Source: a virus
IMG/VR virus record: IMGVR_UViG_3300029977_000003
Coordinates: 1-50,842 of that record
Length of the DNA: 50,842 bases
Direction: 5' to 3' (one strand)
A program made the position numbers and the translations under genes. The notes below the pieces were generated by a model, which made no database searches, was not told the DNA's origin, and was given only the letters and a program-made list of their open reading frames with translations. This document shows positions 17,888-25,267 of the stretch, in pieces. Within the stretch, counting starts at the first letter, position 1. Each line of letters starts with the position of its first letter.

Positions 17888-17917
17888 AGCCGTTCTAAGG
17901 GACCGATAGGCTTTATT
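17883..17917. terminator. stem-loop at epimerase stop
   Basis: A 9-bp perfect repeat, AATAAAGCC and GGCTTTATT, flanks a 17-nt loop and includes the stop codon. It lacks a clear U-tract on either strand, so it may terminate weakly or protect mRNA ends between converging operons. Confidence 0.45.
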
Positions 17918-17965
17918 ACCCGTAGAAGGATGCGGAGGCGCCTTTAAGGCCGTTTTAATAGAAGA

Positions 17966-17991
17966 GGGGCGGACCTTCTTGGATCCGCCCC
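17966..17991 (-). terminator. terminator of the leftward holin operon
   Basis: GGGGCGGA/TCCGCCCC, 8 bp with a 10-nt loop, lies 24 bases downstream of the holin-like stop. On the minus strand it is followed by TCTTCTATTAAAA, a moderate U-tract. Confidence 0.65.
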
Positions 17992-18014
17992 ACTCCGATA
18001 GAAGATCTGATTCC

Positions 18015-18293
18015 CTAGGAAGTAAGGTACTTTTTGATGTTCTGGTAGAGGACCTGCGCCGATGCGAACACAACGCTAGAGGCTTTAGCGGCCTCAGCAA
18101 GGAATGCTTCAGGCGAAGAGAACATGGATGTAGTGAGTTGCCCCGTTGCAAACCCTGTTATGATGCCGCCGAGCACGCTGATTACGAGTGCTGTCCAGAA
18201 CATCGGCCGGTCTTTGAGCCCCGTATACTTCTTCACAACCTGGATGAGCGGCACCAAGATCCAGCCTATCACTATGTTTACAAAGATATCCAT
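18015..18293 (-). CDS. holin-like small membrane protein
   Basis: 92 aa with two predicted membrane helices: 'IFVNIVIGWILVPLIQVV' near residues 3-20 and 'FWTALVISVLGGIITGFATG' near 32-51, followed by a helical tail ending KKYLTS. Size and topology fit a class II-type phage holin, which would open the inner membrane for lysis. A good GGAGGTGAAGC ribosome site precedes the ATG. It is the last gene of the leftward nuclease/Sak4/envelope operon. No endolysin is recognisable nearby, so the holin role is inferred from topology only. Confidence 0.55.
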   Translation of the reverse strand: MDIFVNIVIGWILVPLIQVVKKYTGLKDRPMFWTALVISVLGGIITGFATGQLTTSMFSSPEAFLAEAAKASSVVFASAQVLYQNIKKYLTS

Positions 18294-18435
18294 GCTTCAC
18301 CTCCCGTCTTGGGTTTAAAGGGGCCGGCCTCTTCCGCATTCTTTTTAAGCCAGCGAAGGGCCAGCCCCTTCCCACCTTGGGCCCGCGGCGGCGAGTCCCG
18401 GCTAAGAATACACCGGGACCACCGCTCTGCAAAGT
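18294..18435 (-). other. structured spacer before holin-like gene
   Basis: The 142 bases between lipoprotein and holin-like genes are GC-rich with no frame. They hold a 7-bp stem, GTCCCGG/CCGGGAC (18395-18419), and alternative AAGGGGC/GCCCCTT pairings nearer the holin start. This could be a terminator remnant or a leader that delays holin translation. Confidence 0.35.
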
Positions 18436-19269
18436 CTAACACGGCCATACCTTGAGCAAGATTTCCTTGAAGCTAGTGCGTCCGCTTCGGTCGGTTACCC
18501 AGATTCGCACACGATATACCCAGTATGCTTGTGGAGCCGGACAACAGGAAGGGCCGGGAAGACCGCGCTCAAATCGGAACTCAGGGCCTTCATGACGGAA
18601 GTATTCCGGATCTTTCGGGCAGAGATCAGGATCAGTGCATTGGTACGGGTAGGGTTTTGGAACCCACTGTCCGTTTTCCATCTCAACATAGACAACCTCC
18701 CAGCGAATCCAGAGCGGTAGGTCTCTTTCTGGTGAGTAGCTTCCAGAAGCGTCCAAGATTATCGGCTGCCAGGCGAAAAGCTTATCGGGATTCACCTCGT
18801 CCCTAAGCGCGTCATAGACCGATAAAACAACTACGGGATAGTTGTGGGCCAGTAAGTCTACCTTCAAGGCACGGTACTTCTTAGTTGGCGAAGTTGTTCC
18901 GCCTCCACCGCCACCTACTCCGCCAGGATATTCTATATATGGATCATTGGGATCATTAGGTACGCCCTCGACCCGCAGGCGAGCGAAATACACCCCGGCC
19001 TCGGAGTAACGATAGACCATAATGGGGTCCCCCTCGATAAACGTGCCCGTACCGATAAAGTCCCAGTAGAAGTGAAGATTAGTACCGCGCTCTAGATATG
19101 CTGAAGCGTCGAAAAGGACGGTTCGATTATCCGAGCCGATCGCGACGACAACCTCCGGCTCCGATGTAGGAGGAGGCGAGGAAGTCTGCGGGATTAAAGA
19201 GCAGCCTCCTAGAAGGAGACAGAACACCAGACAACCAAGAGTAACCACGGAGAGGACTCGCCGCCGCAT
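18436..19269 (-). CDS. phage-encoded lipoprotein with PKD-like domains
   Basis: 277 aa with a type II signal peptide: MRRRV followed by a hydrophobic core and lipobox LLGGC, so Cys23 would be lipidated. Residues 40-105 read like a PKD domain ('FDASAYLERG', 'FYWDFIGTG', 'YRYSEAGVYFARLRVEG'). A Gly-rich linker follows (residues 115-127), then a second related domain ('IILDASGSYSPERDLPLWIRWEVV') with several Cys residues. It should sit at the outer face of the inner membrane or on the outer membrane. In phages, lipoproteins often block superinfection; that role is inferred here. It follows a secreted barrel-like protein gene by 10 bases. Confidence 0.7.
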   Translation of the reverse strand: MRRRVLSVVTLGCLVFCLLLGGCSLIPQTSSPPPTSEPEVVVAIGSDNRTVLFDASAYLERGTNLHFYWDFIGTGTFIEGDPIMVYRYSEAGVYFARLRVEGVPNDPNDPYIEYPGGVGGGGGGTTSPTKKYRALKVDLLAHNYPVVVLSVYDALRDEVNPDKLFAWQPIILDASGSYSPERDLPLWIRWEVVYVEMENGQWVPKPYPYQCTDPDLCPKDPEYFRHEGPEFRFERGLPGPSCCPAPQAYWVYRVRIWVTDRSGRTSFKEILLKVWPC

Positions 19270-19279
19270 GCCTCACCTC

Positions 19280-19780
19280 CTACTGGCCAGGCGCTGGACA
19301 GGGTGGCTCGCCCGGCAAGCCGCACCAAAGCAGATACCGGAAGCCGAAGGAGATGCGAATGAGGCCGCCAAAAGGCCACGTTGACTGGATCGGGCCGATT
19401 GGTGTTCCTTCGGCAGTCTGCATTGGGATGAAAGAGTAGATCGAGAAGAAGACAGTTACGGGTTTATGGACCCATTCCGCAATGGCGGCAAGGCCCCAGT
19501 GCCAGTTCGAGAGGGCCCAGTTATCGGTGATAAACACCGAGAACCGCGGGCCTCCGCCGATATAGAAGTTATCAAAGAACATTGGGACCTTTCCTTCGAC
19601 CCCGAGTGCCCACCAGTGCCCAAGGTTGGGCTCATATTTCTTGACCCATCCGGTGAACCCGAGGGTAGACCACCCGGCCTCAGCATAGGGCCATCCCCAG
19701 TCAAGCCCGACCCCGATGAACGGGGAAGCCAAGGCTGCGACACCCAACACCGTTGTCAGTAACAACGCAGCAAGTTTCAT
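19280..19780 (-). CDS. secreted outer-membrane-barrel-like protein
   Basis: 166 aa. A Sec signal peptide (MKLAALLLTTVLGVAALA) is followed by alternating aromatic and small residues typical of a small beta barrel: 'IGVGLDWGWPYAEAGWS', 'GPRFSVFITDNWALSNWHWG', 'FFSIYSFIP' and a final 'GLIRISFGFRYLLW' strand. A short Pro/Cys tail follows. This suggests an outer-membrane or periplasmic protein and so a diderm host. The gene starts on the ATGA overlap with 19777-20154. Function is unknown. Receptor masking or envelope change during infection is one possibility. Confidence 0.6.
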   Translation of the reverse strand: MKLAALLLTTVLGVAALASPFIGVGLDWGWPYAEAGWSTLGFTGWVKKYEPNLGHWWALGVEGKVPMFFDNFYIGGGPRFSVFITDNWALSNWHWGLAAIAEWVHKPVTVFFSIYSFIPMQTAEGTPIGPIQSTWPFGGLIRISFGFRYLLWCGLPGEPPCPAPGQ

Positions 19781-20154
19781 TGAGACACCTCCTCTTGCTT
19801 CTCTTCTTCCCTTTCCGGCGCAAGTCCTCGCGCCGGTTGATTTAGATTAACCTCCACTTCATCAGGCTGCAAGACCCGGTAATAGTAGTGACCGGGTTTC
19901 CAGCCCTCCTGCTCGATCACAGCAGCTAGAAAGATGTCACACCATACTTTCTTTTCTTTGTTGCCAAAGTTCAAAGCTCGCATCCCGCCATCGTCTTCCC
20001 GGAACTTTATCCTGATCGTGGATTTCGTGTATTTGATATCGCATGACTTGAACTGGGAAAGGTTTAATAACTGCGACGCTTCCACGCCGAACCGAACTCG
20101 CCCCGTTCCTACGAAGACGACATCCGGCGGGAGTTTCCTTCTTAACACGCGCAT
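19777..20154 (-). CDS. hypothetical protein
   Basis: 125 aa with an acidic, Glu-rich C-terminus ('APEREEEKQEEVSQ'). The first 90 residues are mixed alpha/beta ('VVFVGTGRVRFGVEASQLL', 'YTKSTIRIKFRE', 'KVWCDIFLAAVIEQEG'). No family recognised. It lies between the DUF669-like gene and the secreted barrel-like gene, overlapping the latter by four bases, so it is co-translated with the recombination module. Confidence 0.6.
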   Translation of the reverse strand: MRVLRRKLPPDVVFVGTGRVRFGVEASQLLNLSQFKSCDIKYTKSTIRIKFREDDGGMRALNFGNKEKKVWCDIFLAAVIEQEGWKPGHYYYRVLQPDEVEVNLNQPARGLAPEREEEKQEEVSQ

Positions 20155-20168
20155 GGACTCACCACCTC

Positions 20169-20591
20169 CTAGAACGGAACATCGTCACTTCTCTTTCTGA
20201 TCTCGCTTTGCCCTGCCTCCAGCCTAATAAAGCCTTTTATACGGTTGACAAGGGAACCATCCTGCCGCGTGGAAACAGAAACGGTTGCAAGGATCCGTTT
20301 CCCTTGGGCTGCTTTTATCACGGCCTCAAGGAAGTCGAGGGCATTTTGATACTCCTTCTCCACGAGTGATGGATCGACGAGTTTCGCAAGCGCTACTGCA
20401 GAACGAACAGCCATTTCCGAATCGGGATACCACACAGCCGTAACAGTTGACTCATGTCCTTCCACTCCGAAGTCGACCACAATACCCACAGATCCATCCG
20501 CCCGCGTCTGAAAGCGGTAGTCCACCGGGGTCACCACATAAGTCCCCGCCCTGATAAGCCTTGATTCCAGATAGTTTTTAGGATTGAACAT
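20169..20591 (-). CDS. DUF669-like protein with SSB-type C-terminal tip
   Basis: 140 aa. The core ('LIRAGTYVVTPVDYRF', 'VGIVVDFGVEGHES', 'GKRILATVSVSTRQDGSLV', 'NRIKGFI') matches the pattern of phage DUF669 proteins, which commonly sit beside AAA/Sak4 ATPases in recombination modules. The last residues SDDVPF mimic the DDDIPF tip with which bacterial SSB recruits partners. The protein may be an SSB-like partner of the upstream ATPase. It overlaps that gene by 14 bases. Confidence 0.6.
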   Translation of the reverse strand: MFNPKNYLESRLIRAGTYVVTPVDYRFQTRADGSVGIVVDFGVEGHESTVTAVWYPDSEMAVRSAVALAKLVDPSLVEKEYQNALDFLEAVIKAAQGKRILATVSVSTRQDGSLVNRIKGFIRLEAGQSEIRKRSDDVPF

Positions 20592-21333
20592 CCGACCTCC
20601 TCTCTTGATCCTCAGAATTGCCCGCTTCGCTCTTCAAGCGATCAGCCTCTAGCTCAGCTTCATAGCGTCTCCTCAGCTCACTGTACGAAGGCGGAAAAGG
20701 CGAGATTCGAAGAAGATATGGGTCGCGCGATCCTGCTTCAATCAGAGGTGAGGGCGCGGTGATACAAACCCTCTCACCATTATCGTTGATTGTTAGGAAG
20801 ATTATGTTATTTACCGCGGCCATTAGAGCCCTTGCTAGCTTCCCGGGCAGGTTGACAGTAGCCTTCTCTGAGTCTCCCTTTGAATGGGCAACGATGACTA
20901 GACCAGCGGGGAATATCGTAAACTGCTTCACAAGATCGAGAACGGAAGCTCGAAGCTTGGCCCATTCCGCGCCGAAAGCCTGGGACGGTCCGATCAGATC
21001 CTTTCTTCCGAACTCTAGCGCGATCTCGTCCATTAGCCAATCCGTGATTGCATCGATTGTATCAAGGGCGATGGTCTTCCATGGAAAATCATTGGACTCA
21101 GCTCGCTGCTTTAACTCTTTCCAGAGTAATCTGAGTTCATCAAGCGAACGGACCTCTGCGACCCATCCTTCGATGTAGTCTGCACCGCCGGGCTCAGCCT
21201 CGATAATCAGAACGTCAGGGAACGTAGACACAAAGGTTGTCTTACCAACCTTGGGCGGCCCATAAATCAGCGTAGTCGACCGAAGAAATCGGTCGATTCC
21301 CTTAATCGGACGCCGAAGCTCAATCATCTCCAC
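20578..21333 (-). CDS. Sak4-like RecA-fold ATPase
   Basis: 251 aa. Walker A is GPPKVGKTT near residue 25, with the Walker B-like 'TIALDTIDAIT' near residue 98 and a sensor-like 'GLVIVAHSKGD' near 143. The AAA_24/Sak4 family are short RecA-like proteins that promote single-strand annealing in phage recombination, often with an SSB or DUF669 partner. Both partners are present here: DUF669 downstream, nuclease upstream. It has its own promoter (21353-21380) and a strong AGGAGGTGGAG ribosome site. Confidence 0.75.
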   Translation of the reverse strand: MEMIELRRPIKGIDRFLRSTTLIYGPPKVGKTTFVSTFPDVLIIEAEPGGADYIEGWVAEVRSLDELRLLWKELKQRAESNDFPWKTIALDTIDAITDWLMDEIALEFGRKDLIGPSQAFGAEWAKLRASVLDLVKQFTIFPAGLVIVAHSKGDSEKATVNLPGKLARALMAAVNNIIFLTINDNGERVCITAPSPLIEAGSRDPYLLRISPFPPSYSELRRRYEAELEADRLKSEAGNSEDQERRSDVQS

Positions 21334-21352
21334 CTCCTCTCAAGTCTCTTAC

Positions 21353-21380
21353 ATTTTACCACATTCTCAGGCTTTGTCAA
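21353..21380 (-). promoter_or_regulatory. promoter of Sak4 gene
   Basis: On the minus strand TTGACA (21380-21375), a 16-bp spacer and TAAAAT (21358-21353). The -35 lies inside the last codons of the nuclease gene, so Sak4 and downstream genes can be expressed apart from it. Confidence 0.7.
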
Positions 21381-22170
21381 GTGGCTCGGTCAAGTTGTTC
21401 TTGGGGAGGAAGCCTAAGGCCACGGCGGTGTCATCAGCCCTGCAGATCAGCTGATAGGGGCAGGGGAAAGCCGCACAGGCTTGTGGATTTCGGAAGATCT
21501 TTCCCTGTCTTATCTCTTCCGAGATCAGTCTTATTTCCTCTTCGATGAAAGCTAGGTCAGATTCAGTAAAAGTCGTCGGAATAGTTACTACTGGACTTCC
21601 GCGGGATAGGCTCTCATCGACAAGACGATTCTCGAATTCCTCTAACGACTCATCATTCCTTCTTCTGAGATTCGGCACGACCACAATGTCCCAGATGCCG
21701 CCCATAACGCCCTTTATCCCAGCCTGTTTAGCTAGCCAGGCATAGAAGAGGAGCTGGTCTGAGATCGTTCTGTACCAGTCCCAGTGAGGATTTGATGTAA
21801 GCTTATGATCAACGATAAACAACGAGTCGCCTAGCCGTCGGATCGCATCCAGCCGACCTACCCAACGGATGCCATCGAATTCCACTTCCAGCCAGCTCTC
21901 GACCTGGAGAAGCTGGCCGCCAATTTCGTCCTTCCATAAACGAACTCCTGCCTTGGCTCGGGCAACTGCCACATCGGGCTGCTCGCAACGATCCAAAAGA
22001 GGTGAACTAAAGTTAAGAGGCTCATTTCGTTGTTTTCGGGCAAGGTTATCATGGAACAGAGATCCCGCTGCTAAGGCGGTTGGTATTGTCGGAGGTTCCC
22101 ACTTCTGCTCCAACTCCCAGCGCCTTCGGCACGTTAACCACATTCCGATACTCGTGATTGATAATCTCAT
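21367..22170 (-). CDS. PD-(D/E)XK nuclease, Cas4/RecB-like, with Fe-S cysteines
   Basis: 267 aa from the ATG eight bases after the -10 box. The catalytic core is 'GRLDAIRRLGDSLFIVDHKLTS': the Asp of GRLD and the D-x-K of VDHK. An N-terminal 'SITSIGMWLTCRRRWEL' supplies one Cys, and a C-terminal cluster 'CAAFPCPYQLIC' supplies three, the four-Cys layout that binds a 4Fe-4S cluster in Cas4 and AddB relatives. It should be a 5'-3' exonuclease that makes single strands for the Sak4 protein encoded next. It heads the leftward recombination operon. Confidence 0.85.
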   Translation of the reverse strand: MRLSITSIGMWLTCRRRWELEQKWEPPTIPTALAAGSLFHDNLARKQRNEPLNFSSPLLDRCEQPDVAVARAKAGVRLWKDEIGGQLLQVESWLEVEFDGIRWVGRLDAIRRLGDSLFIVDHKLTSNPHWDWYRTISDQLLFYAWLAKQAGIKGVMGGIWDIVVVPNLRRRNDESLEEFENRLVDESLSRGSPVVTIPTTFTESDLAFIEEEIRLISEEIRQGKIFRNPQACAAFPCPYQLICRADDTAVALGFLPKNNLTEPLDKA

Positions 22171-22178
22171 GTTGCTCA

Positions 22179-22207
22179 ATTTTACTACATTTCTCCTAAA
22201 AAGTCAA
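22179..22207 (-). promoter_or_regulatory. leaderless promoter of recombination operon
   Basis: Minus strand: TTGACT (22207-22202), 17-bp spacer, TAAAAT (22184-22179), then eight bases and ATG 22170. The -35 sits in the U-tract of the upstream operon's terminator. Confidence 0.8.
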
Positions 22208-22239
22208 GCGAGGGGAGCCATGATCCGACTCCCCTCGCT
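22207..22239 (-). terminator. terminator of the leftward head-tail operon
   Basis: An 11-bp perfect stem (AGCGAGGGGAG/CTCCCCTCGCT), 11-nt loop, and on the minus strand the run TGACTTTTT. It closes the structural operon after the tail-tube gene. Its U-tract doubles as the next promoter's -35. Confidence 0.85.
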
Positions 22240-22272
22240 AGTCCGGACGGACCTAGGGACAGTCCTAAGGCT

Positions 22273-22692
22273 CTACTCCCAGCCGATCTTGTCCAACATC
22301 CCCGTGCCTTGGACGTCGTAGGAGATCGTGCCCGCGCCGTCCCAGGTAAGCTCGATATCCTCGCCCGTTAGCACGCCCTTGCCCGCAAGGTACCTCGTGC
22401 CATCAAGATGGAAGTAAAACGAGAGCTCTGTGGCATTCCAGAGGGCGTCCTTGATGGCTTTCTGTCCCAAGTCCGTTGGCTCGACGAATCCCTCAAACGT
22501 GGCCGTCCAGCCCAAAGGGCCAGGGAGGAACTTCCGGAACCGCTTCGCAATGGGGCCAGCCTCAGGATCAAAAGCGGAGACGTCGATCGTGTCCTGAGAC
22601 GTGCTCACCGTCCAGCGGTTCATTCTCCCGATGACCTTCAGGCCCTCCTCGGTCGACACTGCGACGTAGCCGTCAAAACCGGAAAAAGGCAT
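22273..22692 (-). CDS. major tail tube protein
   Basis: 139 aa from an ATG with ribosome site GGAGG, 30-odd bases into a longer open frame. 'VSTEEGLKVIGRMNRWTVST', 'DTIDVSAFDP', 'FLPGPLGWTATFEGFVEP' and 'ELTWDGAGTISYDVQGTGML' match the pattern of siphovirus tail-tube (TP901-1 or lambda V type) proteins. It polymerises as hexameric rings around the tape measure. It is the last gene of the leftward head operon, while its chaperone and tape measure are in the rightward operon. Confidence 0.75.
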   Translation of the reverse strand: MPFSGFDGYVAVSTEEGLKVIGRMNRWTVSTSQDTIDVSAFDPEAGPIAKRFRKFLPGPLGWTATFEGFVEPTDLGQKAIKDALWNATELSFYFHLDGTRYLAGKGVLTGEDIELTWDGAGTISYDVQGTGMLDKIGWE

Positions 22693-22748
22693 ACAATCAC
22701 CTCCTGCTTCGTGGTCTTGCGACAAGTTTCAAGCTGGATATTGGCCTG

Positions 22749-23138
22749 TCAAGTTTTTCTCGATACGTGGAGAATAAAGTCCCCACTTACATACCAGAGA
22801 CCAGCTTCCTGATCATAGACTTTTCGCACCGTACTTAGTTGCATTCTGTAACGCGCCGTGGTTGTCTCAAAAGCAAAGCCTTCCAATTTATCCTGGATGT
22901 TTGCAAATATGTTTTCTGCTTCCGTGCTTACGTTCGACTTGGAGACGGCATCCACAGTTATTCCGGTCCTTGAGAAAAAATGCTTACTCTGAAAGGAGGA
23001 AAGCCAGTCCATCCCGATTAGATAGAACCGAATGAGTGGCGGATCCTGGCCCAGAGGTATAGCAGTATCGAAAACGGGAAGATTCAGCTCGCGCAAGCGT
23101 TCCCAAATTGCGCGCTTGAGCTCTTTGAGCTCGCGCAT
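22749..23138 (-). CDS. tail terminator-like protein
   Basis: 129 aa between the tail tube gene and the connector cluster, the usual site of the tail terminator. It begins with a helix ('RELKELKRAIWERLRELNLPV'), then 'PPLIRFYLIGMD' and 'EAENIFANIQDKLEGF', and ends 'SGDFILHVSRKT', consistent with DUF3168/gpU-like alpha-beta folds. It should cap the tail tube. Identity rests on gene order plus general pattern. Confidence 0.55.
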   Translation of the reverse strand: MRELKELKRAIWERLRELNLPVFDTAIPLGQDPPLIRFYLIGMDWLSSFQSKHFFSRTGITVDAVSKSNVSTEAENIFANIQDKLEGFAFETTTARYRMQLSTVRKVYDQEAGLWYVSGDFILHVSRKT

Positions 23139-23139
23139 A

Positions 23140-23382
23140 TCATGCTCCCAAGATGAAGTCTAGACTCTCCTCAACGATCAGCTCATCCCCACTAAAGAGC
23201 CGGATCCTGGTCCCGCCATCGTCGAGCTCTTCCATAAAGATGATTTGATCCGCAGGGAACGCAATCTTCCTCCGCACAACCTCGCCCTGAAAAGCCCGCA
23301 CCTTCTCGAGCTTCGTCAAGACCAGGAACCTTAGTACCTCACCTTCAGCCTCGGGGTAATCGCGATCGTCCTTCCGCGCCAT
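23140..23382 (-). CDS. small connector-region protein
   Basis: 80 aa from an ATG after an AGGAGGTGAGG ribosome site. The C-terminal half 'IIFMEELDDGGTRIRLFSGD' then 'ELIVEESLDFIL' has the strand-turn-strand-helix shape of FlbD-like small domains. It begins inside the end of the upstream gene (23331-23738). Function unknown. Position suggests a neck or tail-completion factor. Confidence 0.5.
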   Translation of the reverse strand: MARKDDRDYPEAEGEVLRFLVLTKLEKVRAFQGEVVRRKIAFPADQIIFMEELDDGGTRIRLFSGDELIVEESLDFILGA

Positions 23383-23738
23383 ATGGACCTCACCTCCTCT
23401 GCTTTTGACCACAACGCGCCTCGTAGATAGGGAAACGGCCCAACAAACCGCTTTGCCCTAACATGATAAAACCCAAGCTCGATGAAAACAGCGTAAGGAA
23501 CAGAACGAGATCCCCGCCATGGGCGGTTTGAACCGTACCATCCTTCAATCCGGGAGCCCTTATCGAGGACCTCCCATACCAAAGAGTCACGTAGCCTCCC
23601 CGTCCTCACCCGAACAAGCTGTTTGGCCTCTTGGCAGAGCATGTTTACAGTTTCGGCCATGAGAAACTTTGTGAGCTCTCTTGTAGGAATGATCGCGTTA
23701 AGGATCGACCCAACCCGCCTAACATCAACCCGAAACAC
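23331..23738 (-). CDS. tail completion / gp10-like neck protein
   Basis: 135 aa from GTG 23738. 'MAETVNMLCQEAKQLVRVRTGRLRDSLVWEV' carries the RTGRLRDS motif typical of HK97-gp10-type proteins, followed by 'SVPYAVFIELGFYHVRAKRFVGPFPYLRGAL' (YA..IE.G.....PFP.LR.AL). These proteins join head and tail. The gene overlaps its upstream neighbour by 14 bases and downstream one by 52. Confidence 0.75.
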   Translation of the reverse strand: MFRVDVRRVGSILNAIIPTRELTKFLMAETVNMLCQEAKQLVRVRTGRLRDSLVWEVLDKGSRIEGWYGSNRPWRGSRSVPYAVFIELGFYHVRAKRFVGPFPYLRGALWSKAEEVRSIWRGRTIAITPRLKVRY

Positions 23739-24141
23739 GTTTCACCCCTAAATAGAAAAGAGTCCGCGTAGGGTCCTCTCGGCACATCGCCCTCCTCGCA
23801 ACTTCGGCCGGAGTCCATACCGCATCGTGAAATTCAAGTTCATCCCCCAGCCCCGGCTTTGGCTCGGTTTCTTCTCCTGGCTGCTTCGTGAACGCGTTCC
23901 TCCTGAAAACAACAATTGCATCCCAGTTGGCTAGTTCTCCTCCCTCGATCGCGAGGCTTCCCGCGCCTTTGTCGTATACGATTGCTGAAAATTCGACCTC
24001 CTCCCAAAAGGTCTTAACTGTCCCTAGGTCAGGATCATATGATGAGGAACGGAGGCGCTTATATTTCACGAGCGTTCCTAGGCGCTTTACGAGGTAGTCG
24101 AAAGCCTGGTCTACTGCTTCCTCAAACATTCCTCTCTCCAT
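23725..24141 (-). CDS. head closure/connector protein
   Basis: 138 aa. 'YKRLRSSSYDPDLGTVKTFW' and 'DAIVVFRRNAF', then 'GLGDELEFHDAVWTPAEVAR', look like phage head-closure (SPP1 gp16-like) beta-barrel proteins. It lies between the adaptor and gp10-like genes as expected. ATG 24141 is used; ATG 24129 is possible. A small membrane-protein gene overlaps its start by 31 bases. Confidence 0.55.
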   Translation of the reverse strand: MERGMFEEAVDQAFDYLVKRLGTLVKYKRLRSSSYDPDLGTVKTFWEEVEFSAIVYDKGAGSLAIEGGELANWDAIVVFRRNAFTKQPGEETEPKPGLGDELEFHDAVWTPAEVARRAMCREDPTRTLFYLGVKRVSG

Positions 24142-24362
24142 TGCTCCAACCTTTCAATTCTGCCAAGCTGCTTTTCTATATTAGAGCATACGTTATTTAT
24201 GCGCTCTTCCAGATTGCCAAGCTTATGCCAAATTGTGAAGAGCGTTCCTATGAAAAGCACGACGATTCCTACATCCTGTATCGAGGAGTGCGTAAGAAGG
24301 AGGACGCCTCCAGCCGTGAACAAAGCAAATCCGAGAAGGAAGTACGGCCTTTTTATCCTCAT
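24111..24362 (-). CDS. small membrane protein with coiled coil
   Basis: 83 aa from an ATG with ribosome site AAGGAGG. Two membrane helices ('YFLLGFALFTAGGVLLLT' and 'VGIVVLFIGTLFTIW') are followed by a charged coiled coil ('LGNLEERINNVCSNIEKQLG', 'RIERLEQWREECLRKQ'). Placement inside the head-tail connector operon is unusual. It could be a holin/antiholin-like or membrane-associated assembly protein. No family recognised. Confidence 0.55.
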   Translation of the reverse strand: MRIKRPYFLLGFALFTAGGVLLLTHSSIQDVGIVVLFIGTLFTIWHKLGNLEERINNVCSNIEKQLGRIERLEQWREECLRKQ

Positions 24363-24363
24363 A

Positions 24364-24753
24364 TCAGCCTCCTTCTGCGCCAAATTGGCCAAGTTTAAAG
24401 AGTGGATCGCGAGGCTGTTCACGAGCAAGGAGCGGCAAACCTATCGAATCGGGGCTTCCCGCATCAAACGAAAATCCTTGACGCAAGCTTTCAGCTAATT
24501 CGAAATAACGCGTCGCTATGCTCGAGTATTTCACAGATAGATCGCCTACCGCAATATCAGCCTCTCGTGCGAAACGAGCGGCTATTACATCAGCTGCTCT
24601 TGCTGCTGCGAGTATTTCATTCGCTTCTTTCGAGATGATCCAATCAAGAACCTCATCGCTGATTAAAGGCTCAGCCGGATTCGTATCCCCGATTAGGATA
24701 CGGACTCTATCCCGAACTGAATTGGCGGGATCATTGGTGAAAGTCCAGCTCAT
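24364..24753 (-). CDS. head-tail adaptor protein
   Basis: 129 aa. 'NDPANSVRDRVRILIGDTNP' and 'PLISDEVLDWIISKEANEIL', then a long helix 'AAARAADVIAARFAREAD', give the classic pattern of SPP1 gp15/HK97 gp6-like adaptors that dock on the portal. It overlaps the zinc-finger gene by one base. Confidence 0.75.
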   Translation of the reverse strand: MSWTFTNDPANSVRDRVRILIGDTNPAEPLISDEVLDWIISKEANEILAAARAADVIAARFAREADIAVGDLSVKYSSIATRYFELAESLRQGFSFDAGSPDSIGLPLLAREQPRDPLFKLGQFGAEGG

Positions 24754-25178
24754 CAGCTTTTATCTTCTAGTGCCTGTTTCTCCTCGTCAAGACTTTTCTT
24801 CTTATATTGGCGCTTATGTCCTGTTTCCTTTTTGTGTTTCTGAAGAGCACTGTGTAAGAAATAGACCTTCAAGCAGTCTCCGCAATGATGGAGATCAGAT
24901 AATTCAGCGTCATCGAGGGGAATAACCCAGCCGCGCTTTTCATAATGCGGGGGCAAGTCTTCAAGAGGGAGCACTTCATAAGCTTCGCCTTCAGGGAGGT
25001 TGCGCAGGAGCACCCCATACCCCGAAGGATGCTTTGGTGGCTCGATTGTTACAGCCCTTACCGCCAATAGTTCGGGAAGCTGTTCAATCACGAAAGCCAA
25101 TGGGACTTTTACGCCTTGGGCGAGGACCTTCTTTCCTAAAACCGTCCCGCGAAGGATCTTTACTCTTGGTAGCTCCAT
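24753..25178 (-). CDS. C2H2 zinc-finger protein in head operon
   Basis: 141 aa from the ATG nine bases after a TATACT box. Near the C-terminus 'HHCGDCLKVYFLHSALQKHK' continues KETGH, giving C-x2-C-x12-H-x5-H, a canonical single C2H2 finger, followed by a Lys-rich tail. The N-terminal part is beta-rich ('PRVKILRGTVLGKKVL', 'YGVLLRNLPEGEAYEVLPLE'). C2H2 fingers are uncommon in bacterial phage structural operons. It could bind DNA or stabilise a small virion protein. Confidence 0.6.
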   Translation of the reverse strand: MELPRVKILRGTVLGKKVLAQGVKVPLAFVIEQLPELLAVRAVTIEPPKHPSGYGVLLRNLPEGEAYEVLPLEDLPPHYEKRGWVIPLDDAELSDLHHCGDCLKVYFLHSALQKHKKETGHKRQYKKKSLDEEKQALEDKS

Positions 25179-25187
25179 ATCGCTGCG

Positions 25188-25193
25188 AGTATA
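25188..25193 (-). promoter_or_regulatory. -10 box TATACT, leaderless start
   Basis: On the minus strand TATACT is followed by nine bases and ATG 25178. The -35 is weak. It restarts transcription for connector genes just after the capsid terminator. Confidence 0.5.
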
Positions 25194-25216
25194 CATGGTG
25201 AAAATGGAAAAAGAAA

Positions 25217-25241
25217 GGCCGGACCAAATCTTGGTCCGGCC
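25217..25241 (-). terminator. terminator after major capsid gene
   Basis: An 11-bp perfect stem (GGCCGGACCAA/TTGGTCCGGCC, loop 3 nt) followed on the minus strand by TTTCTTTTT. It should uncouple high capsid expression from the connector genes. Confidence 0.9.
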
Positions 25242-25267
25242 CTGACTTTTTACGGTCTTTTTTAGGA

